DNA of 64,000 nucleotides, taken from Virgibacillus alimentarius (GTDB lineage: Bacteria > Bacillota > Bacilli > Bacillales > Amphibacillaceae). Of the stretch, positions 44,381 to 53,799 are shown in pieces (position 1 is the stretch's first letter; each line of letters begins with the position of its first letter). The notes below the pieces were generated by a model. It did no database searches. It saw only the letters and a list, made by a program, of their open reading frames with translations, and was not told the origin of the DNA. Location of the stretch: assembly GCF_000709085.1 (NCBI RefSeq), contig NZ_JFBD01000045.1, forward strand, positions 1 to 64,000, in the 5' to 3' direction. The translations under genes were made by a program, and so were the position numbers.

Positions 44381-45926
44381 ACTTTTCTTCATCAGGATCA
44401 ATGACATCAAACGGACGCATCATGTCATATTCTTCATGCTCTAGAATATGGCAATGCCATACATAACGGCCGGTATGCGGAGCAAATTTTACAATAACAC
44501 GGGTAAATTCACCAGATGGTGCAGTCACAGTATCTTTCCATCCACGTTCATTAGGTTCTGGTGCAGCCGCTGGTGCAGTGAATTTGATTTGACCGGTTTC
44601 ATTATACCAATCTAAATCAAATGGACGGCGATCTAATACTTGAAACTGAATTAAATGAATGTGCATCGGATGGGGAAAATCAGTAATATTCATAAAGGAC
44701 CAAATTTCTGTCGATCCGAGCATCGGTTTTTCGGATACTGGATCCACCCATCTTTTATTATCAAGCAGAAGTATTGGTCTCCCGTATTGATCCGTTGTGC
44801 TTGTAAGCTTTAAGTTTCGGATTGTCGTAATGTTATTATTTTTTAAAGATGGGATTGGAGATAGATTTCTAGGAATCCTACTTTTGTCCTCACTTGATAG
44901 CGGCAGGGTAACCCGAAACTGCATCACATCATGTGTTTCATCCTCTGGATCTGCATTTTCGCCAAGGTCATTTTTCAAATGAATGGTTTCTCCTTCGAAT
45001 TTGGAAAAATCAATGATCACGTCAACGCGTTCCGCCGGATCAATGGCTAACGTCCCCATTTTTTCTGTTTTTTGCATCAGACCGCCATCTGATCCAATTT
45101 GATAGAAAGACTCTCCTGAATCAAGATAGAGTTGATAGGCTCTTGAATTGGCAGCATTTAAGATGCGAAAACGATATTTTCTTGGTTCCACCTCTAGATA
45201 CGGCCATACCTTCCCATTCACTAGATTTGTATCTCCATTAAAAAAAGGCTGAATAGATGGATCAGGTAATTCAGGCATATTCGGATCTTGCTCCGGCTGC
45301 CTTGGATAAGAAAGAGACCCATCGCCATTAAATGATCGATCGACAATCATTAAAGGAATCTCGTATTTTCCTTCAGGCAAATGTAACGCCTTTTCTTCTT
45401 TCCCGCGAATAATATACATGCCTGCGAGCCCTGCATATACATTTAATCTTGTTAACCCCATCGCATGATCATGGTACCATAATGTCATTGGCCGCTGCTT
45501 ATTGGAGTATTCATAAACTTCTCTTTCAAAAAACGGTCCTACTTCTTTAAAACCATTGGTATACCATGCCTCAGGATACCCATCACTGGAGGACTTCGTT
45601 TCGCCGCCATGTAAATGGGTAACGGTTCGTACTTCCGGTTGCCTTCCTACATCATGTATGGATCGATCTACGGGGAGAATGTGTCTTGGCGGTAGATCAT
45701 TTGCCCATTTTACTTGGATTGCTTCCCCTTGCTCCACATCAATCAAAGGTCCGGGAAACTGGCTATTATATCCCCATAATCGGGTCGGACGTAGATCTTT
45801 GTGCAATTTTGCCCGGAACTCCCTCATACGCATTTCATAATAACTCCCATTTTTATTCTTTTGAAACGGTTTAGCTGCTTCTATCATTGGGAGCTGATCT
45901 ACAAATTTTCTGAGTTTTGGACTCAA
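44379..45926 (-). CDS. cotA: CotA-like multicopper oxidase (laccase/bilirubin oxidase type)
   Basis: 515 aa, three cupredoxin domains. Copper ligands are intact: THLHGG and WYHDHAMG in the N-terminal domain, HPMHIHLIQF and HCHILEHEEYDMM in the C-terminal domain, the Met giving a type-1 copper of the CotA kind. In Bacillus CotA is an outer coat laccase that makes the brown spore pigment. No signal peptide, as expected for a coat protein. I prefer TTG 45926 (9 bases after GGAG); ATG 45935 abuts that site. Confidence 0.9.
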   Translation of the reverse strand: MSPKLRKFVDQLPMIEAAKPFQKNKNGSYYEMRMREFRAKLHKDLRPTRLWGYNSQFPGPLIDVEQGEAIQVKWANDLPPRHILPVDRSIHDVGRQPEVRTVTHLHGGETKSSSDGYPEAWYTNGFKEVGPFFEREVYEYSNKQRPMTLWYHDHAMGLTRLNVYAGLAGMYIIRGKEEKALHLPEGKYEIPLMIVDRSFNGDGSLSYPRQPEQDPNMPELPDPSIQPFFNGDTNLVNGKVWPYLEVEPRKYRFRILNAANSRAYQLYLDSGESFYQIGSDGGLMQKTEKMGTLAIDPAERVDVIIDFSKFEGETIHLKNDLGENADPEDETHDVMQFRVTLPLSSEDKSRIPRNLSPIPSLKNNNITTIRNLKLTSTTDQYGRPILLLDNKRWVDPVSEKPMLGSTEIWSFMNITDFPHPMHIHLIQFQVLDRRPFDLDWYNETGQIKFTAPAAAPEPNERGWKDTVTAPSGEFTRVIVKFAPHTGRYVWHCHILEHEEYDMMRPFDVIDPDEEK

Positions 45927-46049
45927 GGTTTTCATCTCCTATAGTTTAGTTTTACTACAGTAGATGTTTATCCCAGCGAAAAGGTTCGTTTCAGTAAAAA
46001 GGATTCAGATAAGATAAAACTCGCCCGAATGTTTTGGAATACGTAACAA

Positions 46050-46915
<866 letters not shown>

Positions 46916-46971
46916 TCAACCTTGTATATATGTGGCGTAAGAGATGTTTTTCGCTGTTTTAGATTTGCTAT

Positions 46972-47088
46972 TTAATTGCTAAATGAGGACATACGTATCC
47001 CGTCAGCAACAAAAACAGCAAATTTTGCACGGACAAAATATAGGAACTCGGTCCAACATCCATGCACAAAAACAGCTTGATCGAACAT
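46972..47088 (-). CDS. 38-codon leader ORF
   Basis: ATG 47088 follows GGAGGTG by 7 bases. The product starts MFDQAVFVHGCWTEFLYFVR and ends MSSFSN, no family recognised. Within it TTTGCTGTTTT can pair with AAAACAGC just after its stop (about 46952-46959), giving a hairpin whose formation would depend on ribosome position. Confidence 0.55.
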   Translation of the reverse strand: MFDQAVFVHGCWTEFLYFVRAKFAVFVADGIRMSSFSN

Positions 47089-47122
47089 CCTTATCCACCT
47101 CCGTTCATAATTAGTACCTTTT

Positions 47123-47151
47123 ATTTTATTCTTTCTGGAATTATTTTTCAA
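47123..47151 (-). promoter_or_regulatory. Promoter of the broken ABC-F leader
   Basis: TTGAAA (47151-47146), 17 bases, TAAAAT (47128-47123) on the minus strand, about 35 bases before the first leader ORF. Confidence 0.75.
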
Positions 47152-47184
47152 GGATTTATAAGCTAAAATCTAAAAAAGCTAAAC

Positions 47185-47232
47185 AAAAAGAGTACATATA
47201 GCCTCTACCTTCAGCGTGCTATAGTACTCTTC
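47185..47232 (-). terminator. Terminator of coat-protein pair
   Basis: AGAGTAC-TATAGC pairing with GCTATAT-GTACTCT (47189-47230), then TTTTTG on the minus strand. Confidence 0.85.
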
Positions 47233-47238
47233 CTGTTA

Positions 47239-47493
47239 TTATTGGTCAGATGTTAACTCAGATTTCACTTGTTGAATTTCTTGTTGGGATGCAGCTTGGG
47301 GTGGCTGATAATGTCCCTTTTGCAATGCATAATCATACACTTTTTTCTGACGCGCTTCATCCCCGTTTCTTAAATTAACTAAGGTTTGTCTAAGTGCTTG
47401 ATTATTTGCATCACTGATGTAGCCTGCATAACCTTTCATACTAGCATTTAATCCATTTAGATAATCGTTCGTAATATCTTTATCTGTAATCAT
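47239..47493 (-). CDS. CotF-like spore coat protein (84 aa)
   Basis: Helical Coat_F-type protein: DYLNGLNASMKGYAGYISDA and QTLVNLRNGDEARQKKVYDYALQKGHY, the latter being the typical end of CotF/YhcQ-family proteins. AAGGAGG is 7 bases before the ATG. Follows a 62-aa partner with a 12-base gap. Probably a spore coat or spore-associated protein. Confidence 0.8.
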   Translation of the reverse strand: MITDKDITNDYLNGLNASMKGYAGYISDANNQALRQTLVNLRNGDEARQKKVYDYALQKGHYQPPQAASQQEIQQVKSELTSDQ

Positions 47494-47505
47494 ACATTTT
47501 CCTCC

Positions 47506-47694
47506 TTACTGTAAATAAGTTAATAGTTGTTGCTGAGCCTGCCTGGCAGATTGGGCATCCTGCTGCAACATTGATTTTAGTTCCGGGCACATTGCTGAAT
47601 GTGCATACGTTTCTAATTTATTTGCGATCATCCCATGTTCACCAATGATTTGGCGCAAATTTTCCAGTTCAGTCTGTGTTAATGATTCAGCCAT
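47506..47694 (-). CDS. CotF-like short coat protein (62 aa)
   Basis: Shares the Coat_F helical pattern with its neighbour: LENLRQIIGEHGMIANKLETYAHSA, then CPELKSMLQQDAQSARQ. AAAGGAGC lies about 8 bases before the ATG. The two may act as one complex. Confidence 0.78.
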   Translation of the reverse strand: MAESLTQTELENLRQIIGEHGMIANKLETYAHSAMCPELKSMLQQDAQSARQAQQQLLTYLQ

Positions 47695-47780
47695 ACAAAA
47701 AGCTCCTTTCCAAAGAATTTCAAGTATTAGTGTTCCCAGTCAAACAAGAGGTATTCTAGGAACAACATCAATTTTTCAAA

Positions 47781-47809
47781 TTGACTTTTTCAGCATGTAA
47801 TTGTAAAAT
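47781..47809 (+). promoter_or_regulatory. Promoter of Msr-type ABC-F leader
   Basis: TTGACT (47781-47786), 17 bases, TAAAAT (47804-47809), about 39 bases before the leader peptide start. Confidence 0.82.
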
Positions 47810-47847
47810 AAATATCCAAACTTAGATCGAAGGAGGATTATTAAAAA

Positions 47848-47892
47848 ATGACACACGCGATGAGACTTCGCTTCCCAACTTTGAACCAGTAA
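47848..47892 (+). CDS. ErmDL-like macrolide-sensing leader peptide (MTHAMRLRFPTLNQ)
   Basis: ATG 47848 follows AAGGAGG by about 10 bases; 14 codons, MTHAMRLRFPTLNQ. As I recall it, the leader of Bacillus ermD is MTHSMRLRFPTLNQ, one residue different. Its MRLR segment is a +x+ (Arg-x-Arg) motif at which macrolide-bound ribosomes stall. Here the leader precedes an ABC-F gene, not an erm gene. Stalling would alter the folding of the leader RNA and let transcription pass the terminators ahead. Confidence 0.85.
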   Translation: MTHAMRLRFPTLNQ

Positions 47893-47994
47893 TTAAATAC
47901 GTTCAAAGGCTCTGCTTGTGGATGCAGGGTAAACGGGAGTAGTCTGTCCTTTTTTAATAATCTTCATGTAGCATATATCATCATGTCATATGTA

Positions 47995-48024
47995 GAAAGG
48001 TGGACTCGTCTGCCTTTCTTTTTT
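47995..48024 (+). terminator. Leader terminator 1 (ABC-F)
   Basis: AGAAAGG / CCTTTCT (within 47995-48019) followed by TTTTTG. First of three hairpins between leader peptide and ABC-F gene. Confidence 0.7.
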
Positions 48025-48055
48025 GTATCTATATGGATATTTTTCCTTCGTCTTC

Positions 48056-48084
48056 ATGGTAAAGATGGGATTTACCATTTTTTT
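48056..48084 (+). terminator. Leader terminator 2 (ABC-F)
   Basis: ATGGTAAA (48056-48063) pairs with TTTACCAT (48071-48078), followed by seven T. Confidence 0.85.
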
Positions 48085-48164
48085 AGGATGCAGGTTTCTT
48101 TGGTATATCCATTCCATTTTAAACATTTTTCATCAGGATAGGTTTTCCTTCCGTTTACACTGAT

Positions 48165-48190
48165 CACAGGCAGAAACCTGTGATTTTTTG
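48165..48190 (+). terminator. Leader terminator 3 (ABC-F)
   Basis: CACAGG (48165-48170) pairs with CCTGTG (48177-48182), then ATTTTTTG, 24 bases before the ABC-F start. The gap 47695-48213 thus holds a promoter, a leader peptide and three terminators. Confidence 0.8.
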
Positions 48191-48213
48191 TTTGACCAAA
48201 CAGGAGGGAATAA

Positions 48214-49683
48214 ATGATGGAATTATTAAGTGTAGAACTCTCAAATATCGAAGTAACGTTTTTAGATCAAATGATAGTTGACATCCCCCACTTAGCTATT
48301 CATCAGTTTGATCGAATTGGATTAGTTGGAAAAAACGGAGAAGGTAAAAGTACCTTATTGAAGGTGATCAATGGCCAAGTCATTCCAAGTAAAGGAAAAG
48401 TTAACCGACTTGTCGATTTTGGATACTTTGAACAAACAACGAAACCTGTAGAGAGTGAAGTCGATTATGAATTACTCGGAAAGTTATCGATTCCTAAAAC
48501 AGAAATAAGCCAGCTAAGCGGCGGAGAGCAGACAAAGATGAAATTAGCGCAGCTGTTTTCCACTTATCATGAAGGATTATTAATCGATGAACCGACAACA
48601 CATCTAGACGCCTCCGGTATCGATTTTCTTATTGAAGAATTAAAATATTATTACGGAGCACTCGTTCTCGTAAGTCATGATCGTTATGTGCTAGATCAAC
48701 TCGTAACAAAAATATGGGAAATTGATGAAGGGAAAATAACAGTGTATCCAGGCAATTATTCTGATTATGAAGAACAGAAAGCATTAGAAAAAAATCAGCA
48801 ACAGGAACAATATGATAAATATGTAAAAGATAAACATCGCTTGTTAAAAGCTGCAGATGAGAAAATGAAAAAGGCTGAAAAAGTAACAAAAGCAAATAAT
48901 AAAATGTCGAAAAAAGAAACAAAAGCAAAAGCTAATAAAATGTTTATGACGAAATCAAAAGATACCAGCCAAAAGTCCATACAACGAGCAGCTAAAGCGC
49001 TTGAACAACGGGTGAATCAGCTTGAGGAGGTCGAAGCTCCAAAAGAAGAGAAAGATCTTTATTTTCCTCAACCTAAAGCACTCCAAATGCATAATAAGTT
49101 TCCTATTATGGCAGACCGACTGACACTAGATGCTGGTGGGAAAACGCTTTTTAAAGAAATCAGTTTTCAATTTGCTTTAGGCAAAACCATTGCAATTACA
49201 GGAAATAATGGTTCCGGCAAAACAACACTGCTGCAACACATTGTCAACAATGGAGAGGGCATTATGCTTTCACCTAAAGTTATTTTTGGTAAATATAAAC
49301 AGATGGATTATCATTTCGAACAAGCAGAAACTGTGCTTTCGTATATGAAAGAACGAACTGATTGTAATGAAGGCAGCATACGTGCAGCTCTTCATGCGAT
49401 GAATTTTACTGGCAATGATATTAAGAAAGATGTACGTGATTTAAGCGGTGGAGAAGCTATTCGCCTTATCTTATGTCAGCTTTTTATGGGAAAATACAAT
49501 GTACTTGTATTAGATGAACCGACAAACTTTCTTGATCTGCATTGTATGAAAGCATTGGAAAAATTCCTCAAGGCTTATCAAGGCACGGTACTTCTCGTAT
49601 CCCATGATCGCACATTTATTGAACGTACAGCTGAGCAGGTTTATAAAATCGAAAATCAAAAACTTTTTTTAAAAAGAGAATGA
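48214..49683 (+). CDS. Msr-type ABC-F ribosomal protection protein
   Basis: 489 aa soluble protein with two ATPase domains and no membrane part, the size of Msr proteins (about 488). Domain 1: GLVGKNGEGKSTLLKVI, LSGGEQTKMKLAQLF, LLIDEPTTHLD. A Lys/Gln-rich linker at about 190-280 is the arm that reaches the ribosomal exit tunnel. Domain 2: [46 protein letters not shown] proteins of this type displace macrolides/streptogramins from the ribosome. AGGAGGG lies 5 bases before ATG 48214. Spectrum is inferred from resemblance to MsrD/MsrA and the leader. Confidence 0.9.
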   Translation: MMELLSVELSNIEVTFLDQMIVDIPHLAIHQFDRIGLVGKNGEGKSTLLKVINGQVIPSKGKVNRLVDFGYFEQTTKPVESEVDYELLGKLSIPKTEISQLSGGEQTKMKLAQLFSTYHEGLLIDEPTTHLDASGIDFLIEELKYYYGALVLVSHDRYVLDQLVTKIWEIDEGKITVYPGNYSDYEEQKALEKNQQQEQYDKYVKDKHRLLKAADEKMKKAEKVTKANNKMSKKETKAKANKMFMTKSKDTSQKSIQRAAKALEQRVNQLEEVEAPKEEKDLYFPQPKALQMHNKFPIMADRLTLDAGGKTLFKEISFQFALGKTIAITGNNGSGKTTLLQHIVNNGEGIMLSPKVIFGKYKQMDYHFEQAETVLSYMKERTDCNEGSIRAALHAMNFTGNDIKKDVRDLSGGEAIRLILCQLFMGKYNVLVLDEPTNFLDLHCMKALEKFLKAYQGTVLLVSHDRTFIERTAEQVYKIENQKLFLKRE

Positions 49684-49790
49684 ATAAACATTAGAGGGAG
49701 CTGAATTTGGGTTTAAAAGAAGGAGAACCGGTGCCTAAAAATGCGTTAGGTGTTTCTTGCGTCCACCTGAGCTTAAATCCAATGTTTAAA

Positions 49791-49846
49791 GAAACGAAAC
49801 CCTCGATGATTCGAAGAGAAATTATCGAGGGTTTCGTTTCTTTTGG
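49791..49846 (+). terminator. Terminator after ABC-F gene
   Basis: Perfect 17-bp stem GAAACGAAACCCTCGAT / ATCGAGGGTTTCGTTTC (49791-49807, 49824-49840), then TTTT. The preceding 49690-49790 holds no recognisable gene. Confidence 0.9.
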
Positions 49847-49935
49847 TTAATATGCGATATGCGACATTCTAGTTTTTGCAGTAAACAGGTAACAACAGGA
49901 TTTTTTCTATTTAAATATACGAATAACGTCCCTTA

Positions 49936-50157
49936 TCATTGTGAAAACCCATTTACAAATGAACGATCAAGCCTTACTGACTTCTCAAAATGATACGCAC
50001 AAGCCCCAGTCGCCTCGTGTATATCCTGAATATTATTAGATGTCAAACCTGAACCGGGCATGATGATCGGACCGTCCAGCTTTCTGGATAATCCGACAAG
50101 TTTTGCGAGTTGCTCCTTTCCTGCTCCTCCTCCATACAAAAAGTCCGGATTTACCAT
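49936..50157 (-). pseudogene. C-terminal remnant of copper homeostasis protein CutC
   Basis: 73 codons resembling only the end of CutC: LDGPIIMPGSGLTSNNIQDI and HEATGACAYHFEKSVR. The N-terminal two thirds of the TIM barrel are missing, since the sequence upstream is the tail of the GltS-like gene and a 41-base gap. No ribosome site before the first ATG. A deletion remnant. Confidence 0.7.
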
Positions 50158-50198
50158 GTTTAAAACACGATAAATACGGACTTTTGTTCGTTAAGAAA

Positions 50199-51629
50199 CT
50201 ATCCTCTTTTTCCTGTTCTGCCTTTTTTTCCAAAGTACAAGAGTCCCGCTAATAAGCCAAGCAAACACATAGCGACGGAAAAAATGAAAAATGGAAGTGC
50301 TCCAAATTTAAAGATCAACGGCACAGATAGTGCTGTAACAATTCCACCGCCTAATAAAGGCTCATAGACAAGCTGCTTGTATCCAAAACTTTCAAGTGCT
50401 GGGGATTTATTATCTGGGTCAACAACACGCATTAATAATAACCCTGTTGCCGTAACTCCCATGGATTGTCCGAAATCTCCTATTGCACGCTCAAACCAGT
50501 AAGAAGGAATGATGCGCGGTGCTAGAATAAGTATACCAAATACATTCCATGCAATACCTGCCGCTGCAAGCAATAAGAAAGGGACAATATATTCTCCTAT
50601 GATATCAAGTGAAATCGTTCCCATTGCTGATACGATTAGAACATCAAGCGCAAACCCTTGAATACGATTTACCATTTTTCGGTCCATAATTTCCGTTTTG
50701 TCTATTTTTTTAAAGATAAGCTGAATAATGATACCGCCAATCATCGCAAGTGGAAAGAGCGGAATGTATGTCATAAACGCTGAATCGGTGAAAGCTCCCC
50801 AGGTAACATCTTCAATCAAAATTAATAATTGTAAAATGAAGTAACCGACTAGTATAGCCAAACCTACTAAAGCAAAATGCAAAGATAATGGTTCAATAGA
50901 TTCTGGACGAACCGTCATCTTAGCTGCGGGTTCTCTATTTTCAAATTCGATAATTCCCTGCTTTTTAAGTTCTGAAAACCCTTCCACATTATCGACAACT
51001 TTTGTCTTATTTCTTCGGATAGCCCAGTTGATTAAAACGATTCCAACAATGACACCAGAAAGAAGACCAACAGTAGCTAAACCAACAGCCAGATCGTAAC
51101 CTTCAGCGAAACCCATTTTTTCAAACGTTCCTGCCATTCCAGCTGCAGTTCCATGTCCTCCTTCAAATGCTATTTCAATCAGCGCACCTGTCATTGGAGG
51201 TAATCCAAAAACTGGTGATAAGATCAAGAGTGCAATAGCAACACCTACCACGTATTGCCCCCACCCCATTGTCCAGCCAAAGGCTATCTGAGGACCGGCT
51301 AAATTCCATACTTTTGATACATGGGGAATGGTTGATCCAAGAAATAATGTCGCAAATACAACATTGATCATTAAACCAGGCAATGTGCTCCATGTTTCTA
51401 TCACATTTTCACTGACGATGCCGTTTGTCCAAAAAGAATCTTCGCTAACAAACGATCCGAGTATTTTACCAAGCACCTGTGGTCCTAAAAGCAATGCTAA
51501 AAAACCACCAATGACAGACGATGGTAAAAATAGATTTTGCAGCCATTTTACTCTTACCCGAAGCCATTTACCAAGTAGTAAAAAGACTCCTAGATAAAGT
51601 AAGGCAAAGCCTATTTGGTCAGGTGACAT
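50199..51629 (-). CDS. Sodium/glutamate symporter-like protein (GltS family)
   Basis: 476 aa, about 11 membrane segments. Two inverted halves each with a Gly-rich segment: LFLPSSVIGGFLALLLGPQV and GALIEIAFEGGHGTAAGMAG, then VSAMGTISLDIIGE and AIGDFGQSMGVTATGLLL. Longer than E. coli GltS (401 aa) owing to a central loop around residues 205-235. AAGGGAG is 8 bases before the ATG. Substrate probably glutamate or a related acid; glutamate is also the source of the ectoine precursor. Confidence 0.87.
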   Translation of the reverse strand: MSPDQIGFALLYLGVFLLLGKWLRVRVKWLQNLFLPSSVIGGFLALLLGPQVLGKILGSFVSEDSFWTNGIVSENVIETWSTLPGLMINVVFATLFLGSTIPHVSKVWNLAGPQIAFGWTMGWGQYVVGVAIALLILSPVFGLPPMTGALIEIAFEGGHGTAAGMAGTFEKMGFAEGYDLAVGLATVGLLSGVIVGIVLINWAIRRNKTKVVDNVEGFSELKKQGIIEFENREPAAKMTVRPESIEPLSLHFALVGLAILVGYFILQLLILIEDVTWGAFTDSAFMTYIPLFPLAMIGGIIIQLIFKKIDKTEIMDRKMVNRIQGFALDVLIVSAMGTISLDIIGEYIVPFLLLAAAGIAWNVFGILILAPRIIPSYWFERAIGDFGQSMGVTATGLLLMRVVDPDNKSPALESFGYKQLVYEPLLGGGIVTALSVPLIFKFGALPFFIFSVAMCLLGLLAGLLYFGKKGRTGKRG

Positions 51630-51719
51630 ATCAAAAACTCCCTTAAATTAAATCAATTTTCTATCTTTTTTTACATAATTTTCGACCCTTAAATAACTTA
51701 CATGAAAACCGTAACATTT

Positions 51720-52868
51720 TCAAGATAAATCTATATTTAATAGATATTTGAATTTTTGTAATAGAATTGCAGATGGGACATACGGAAACAGCTTATTGCG
51801 GATCGCAATCGCAAAAGGATTTTCCAGCTGGGTACCGATGCCAATATTTCGGGACATTTTTATTATTTTCTTTGTCCGCTTTATACGTTTATTTTCGTAA
51901 CGGTTAAAAGCCTTATGAAGATCTTTCTCTTTATTAAGAGACTTCACAAATACAATAGCATCCTCCAAAGCCTGTCCTGCTCCTTGTCCCATGTTTGGTG
52001 TTGTTGCATGCGCAGCATCGCCCAATAATACAATCCGCCCATAAACAAATTGGTTCAGTGGTTTGAGATCGTATATATCATGATGAAGCAATTCATCCTC
52101 CTTTGTTAAGCGAATTAGCTGTGTGATATGTTCTGGAAAAGAAGAAAAAATTTGCGCGACGTCCATTGGTGTTCTATTTTTATACTTTGGATCGTTTGGT
52201 TTTCCATTAACACAAGCAAACCAATAAACTTGTTTACCCTTTAGTGGGACGATACCTATTCTCCCTGCTCTTCCCCATAGTTCATACGATGTTTGCTTCG
52301 TAAATCGATGATCATCTGTTTCTACTACCCCGCGCCAGCATGTATAACCTGCATAGCGCGTTTTTGCATGCGGAGTTAATTTATTTCGAAAAACAGAGTG
52401 GATCCCGTCCGCAGCGATGATAATATCCCCTTCGACTTTTGTGCTATCGTCAAAATATACTTCAACCCCAGTTTTGGTTTGTTTAAAATCGAAACATCTT
52501 TTATTTAAATGAATCGTATTTGGCTTTATAGACTGATATAAAACGTGATGCAAATCTGCCCGGTGGATGGTGAAACTATTTAAACCAAATTCTTGTGCAA
52601 ATTTGGTAAAATCCATTTTATTTAGCTGTACACCTTGCTCGTTTTGAAAAATCATCTCATGCAAAGGGTTTCCCCTTTGTTCGATTTGCTCTCCAACACC
52701 GGTTTCATAAAGTGCTGCTAGCGCATTTGAGCCAACTCCAATTCCTGCTCCAACAGCCTTTATTTGAGCGGCCGCTTCAAATAATTGGACATCATCGCCA
52801 TTTTTTTGCAACATGAGCGTCGTACAAAGTCCCCCAATACCTCCGCCGATCACGATGATTTTTTTCAT
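51720..52868 (-). CDS. FAD-dependent aromatic-type monooxygenase
   Basis: 382 aa group A flavin monooxygenase. FAD motif VIGGGIGGLCTTLMLQ, the internal DG motif IIAADGIHSVFRNKL, and GD motif GRIVLLGDAAHATTPNMGQGAGQALEDA. The YAGYTCWRGVV segment is also typical of 3-hydroxybenzoate 6-hydroxylase and of FAD urate hydroxylase (HpxO). Because the window has a urate-forming xanthine dehydrogenase, urate is one possible substrate, but it is 43 kb away and I cannot tell these enzymes apart. GAGGGA lies 5 bases before the ATG. Confidence 0.85.
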   Translation of the reverse strand: MKKIIVIGGGIGGLCTTLMLQKNGDDVQLFEAAAQIKAVGAGIGVGSNALAALYETGVGEQIEQRGNPLHEMIFQNEQGVQLNKMDFTKFAQEFGLNSFTIHRADLHHVLYQSIKPNTIHLNKRCFDFKQTKTGVEVYFDDSTKVEGDIIIAADGIHSVFRNKLTPHAKTRYAGYTCWRGVVETDDHRFTKQTSYELWGRAGRIGIVPLKGKQVYWFACVNGKPNDPKYKNRTPMDVAQIFSSFPEHITQLIRLTKEDELLHHDIYDLKPLNQFVYGRIVLLGDAAHATTPNMGQGAGQALEDAIVFVKSLNKEKDLHKAFNRYENKRIKRTKKIIKMSRNIGIGTQLENPFAIAIRNKLFPYVPSAILLQKFKYLLNIDLS

Positions 52869-52948
52869 CTTTATCCCTCATTCACGTATTTTACTTTTAT
52901 ATGTATGGTACTACCTTTTAGGCATTTTCTACAGCATTTGAATGGATC

Positions 52949-52993
52949 CAAAAAAAGCATAGAAAGAGGCATTCGCCGTCTTTTCTATGCTTG
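52949..52993 (-). terminator. Terminator after CBS protein
   Basis: AAGCATAGAAA / TTTTCTATGCTT arms (52955-52965, 52981-52992) with a run of T on the minus strand. Confidence 0.83.
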
Positions 52994-53013
52994 TGATTAA
53001 AAAAGGTAAAATC

Positions 53014-53454
53014 TTACACCAATTTTTGCGGTTCGGAAGGTGTGGATATACTTGATAATGCTTCTTCTGCTTCATTATTCAATTGATTATCAACAGCTAA
53101 ATCACCTAAAGCAACCATTCCAATCACTTGTCCATTTTCAACAACCGGTAACCGGCGTATTTGATGCTGAGCCATTAATTGTGCTGCTTCATGCGCATCC
53201 ATCTCAGGTGTACCCTGTACAACTTGTTGTGCAGTCATTTCCTGGGAAATTGGCGTTTGAGCAGCTTCACCTTGGGCTGTTGTACGCAGTGTAATATCAC
53301 GGTCTGTGATAATCCCTACCATTTGGCCTGCGTTATTTACGACTGGAACAGATCCGATATTATACTGACTCATCAAATTCGCTGCGTCTTGTACAGACTG
53401 TGTTTCATTTACTGTATAAACATTTGAAGTCATGAATTTATTTAATTGGTGCAT
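53014..53454 (-). CDS. CBS-domain pair protein
   Basis: 146 aa, two CBS motifs: first with SQYNIGSVPVVNNAGQMVGIITDRD, second with AQHQIRRLPVVENGQVIGMVALGDL. Such small proteins bind adenine nucleotides and act as energy or redox sensors; similar to Bacillus YhcV. AAAGGAGG is 7 bases before ATG 53454, and the frame extends upstream to 53490 without a site. Confidence 0.9.
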   Translation of the reverse strand: MHQLNKFMTSNVYTVNETQSVQDAANLMSQYNIGSVPVVNNAGQMVGIITDRDITLRTTAQGEAAQTPISQEMTAQQVVQGTPEMDAHEAAQLMAQHQIRRLPVVENGQVIGMVALGDLAVDNQLNNEAEEALSSISTPSEPQKLV

Positions 53455-53586
53455 GAAATTACCTCCTTTACATATCATATTTTGCGTCATTCATCTTTAA
53501 TTATTTCAGGTAATATTTTCTTAAAGATATAACATGATATTTTCGGGATCAATCAGACAAACTAAAAAAGATAGGAGGCGATGTAT

Positions 53587-53772
53587 GTGGATGAAAAGAA
53601 GAAAAAGAAAGTGATCGGGGATAATGTCGTGGCGCCTGGAATCGACGAAGAGGATGCATACGGTGAAAAAGCCACAGAAGCTGAAATTAAAAGTGGTGAA
53701 TCGATTAAAGTAACCCAGTTCGTCTATGATGAATACGATCCAAGTGAAAATGATGAAGAAAATGAAAGGTGA
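53587..53772 (+). CDS. Small acidic hydrophilic protein (61 aa)
   Basis: GTG 53587 lies 8 bases after AGGAGG; an ATG at 53581 is only 2 bases from it. The sequence is highly charged: Lys-rich start (DEKKKKKVIGDNVVAPG) and Asp/Glu-rich end. No family recognised. A hairpin starts at its stop. Confidence 0.6.
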   Translation: MDEKKKKKVIGDNVVAPGIDEEDAYGEKATEAEIKSGESIKVTQFVYDEYDPSENDEENER

Positions 53773-53797
53773 AGAGCATCAGCTAGCTCTTCACCTA
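53767..53797. terminator. Convergent hairpin
   Basis: Perfect 11-bp stem AGGTGAAGAGC / GCTCTTCACCT (53767-53777, 53786-53796) overlapping the stop of the 61-aa gene and next to the end of the carboxypeptidase gene. Confidence 0.65.
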
Positions 53798-53799
53798 CT

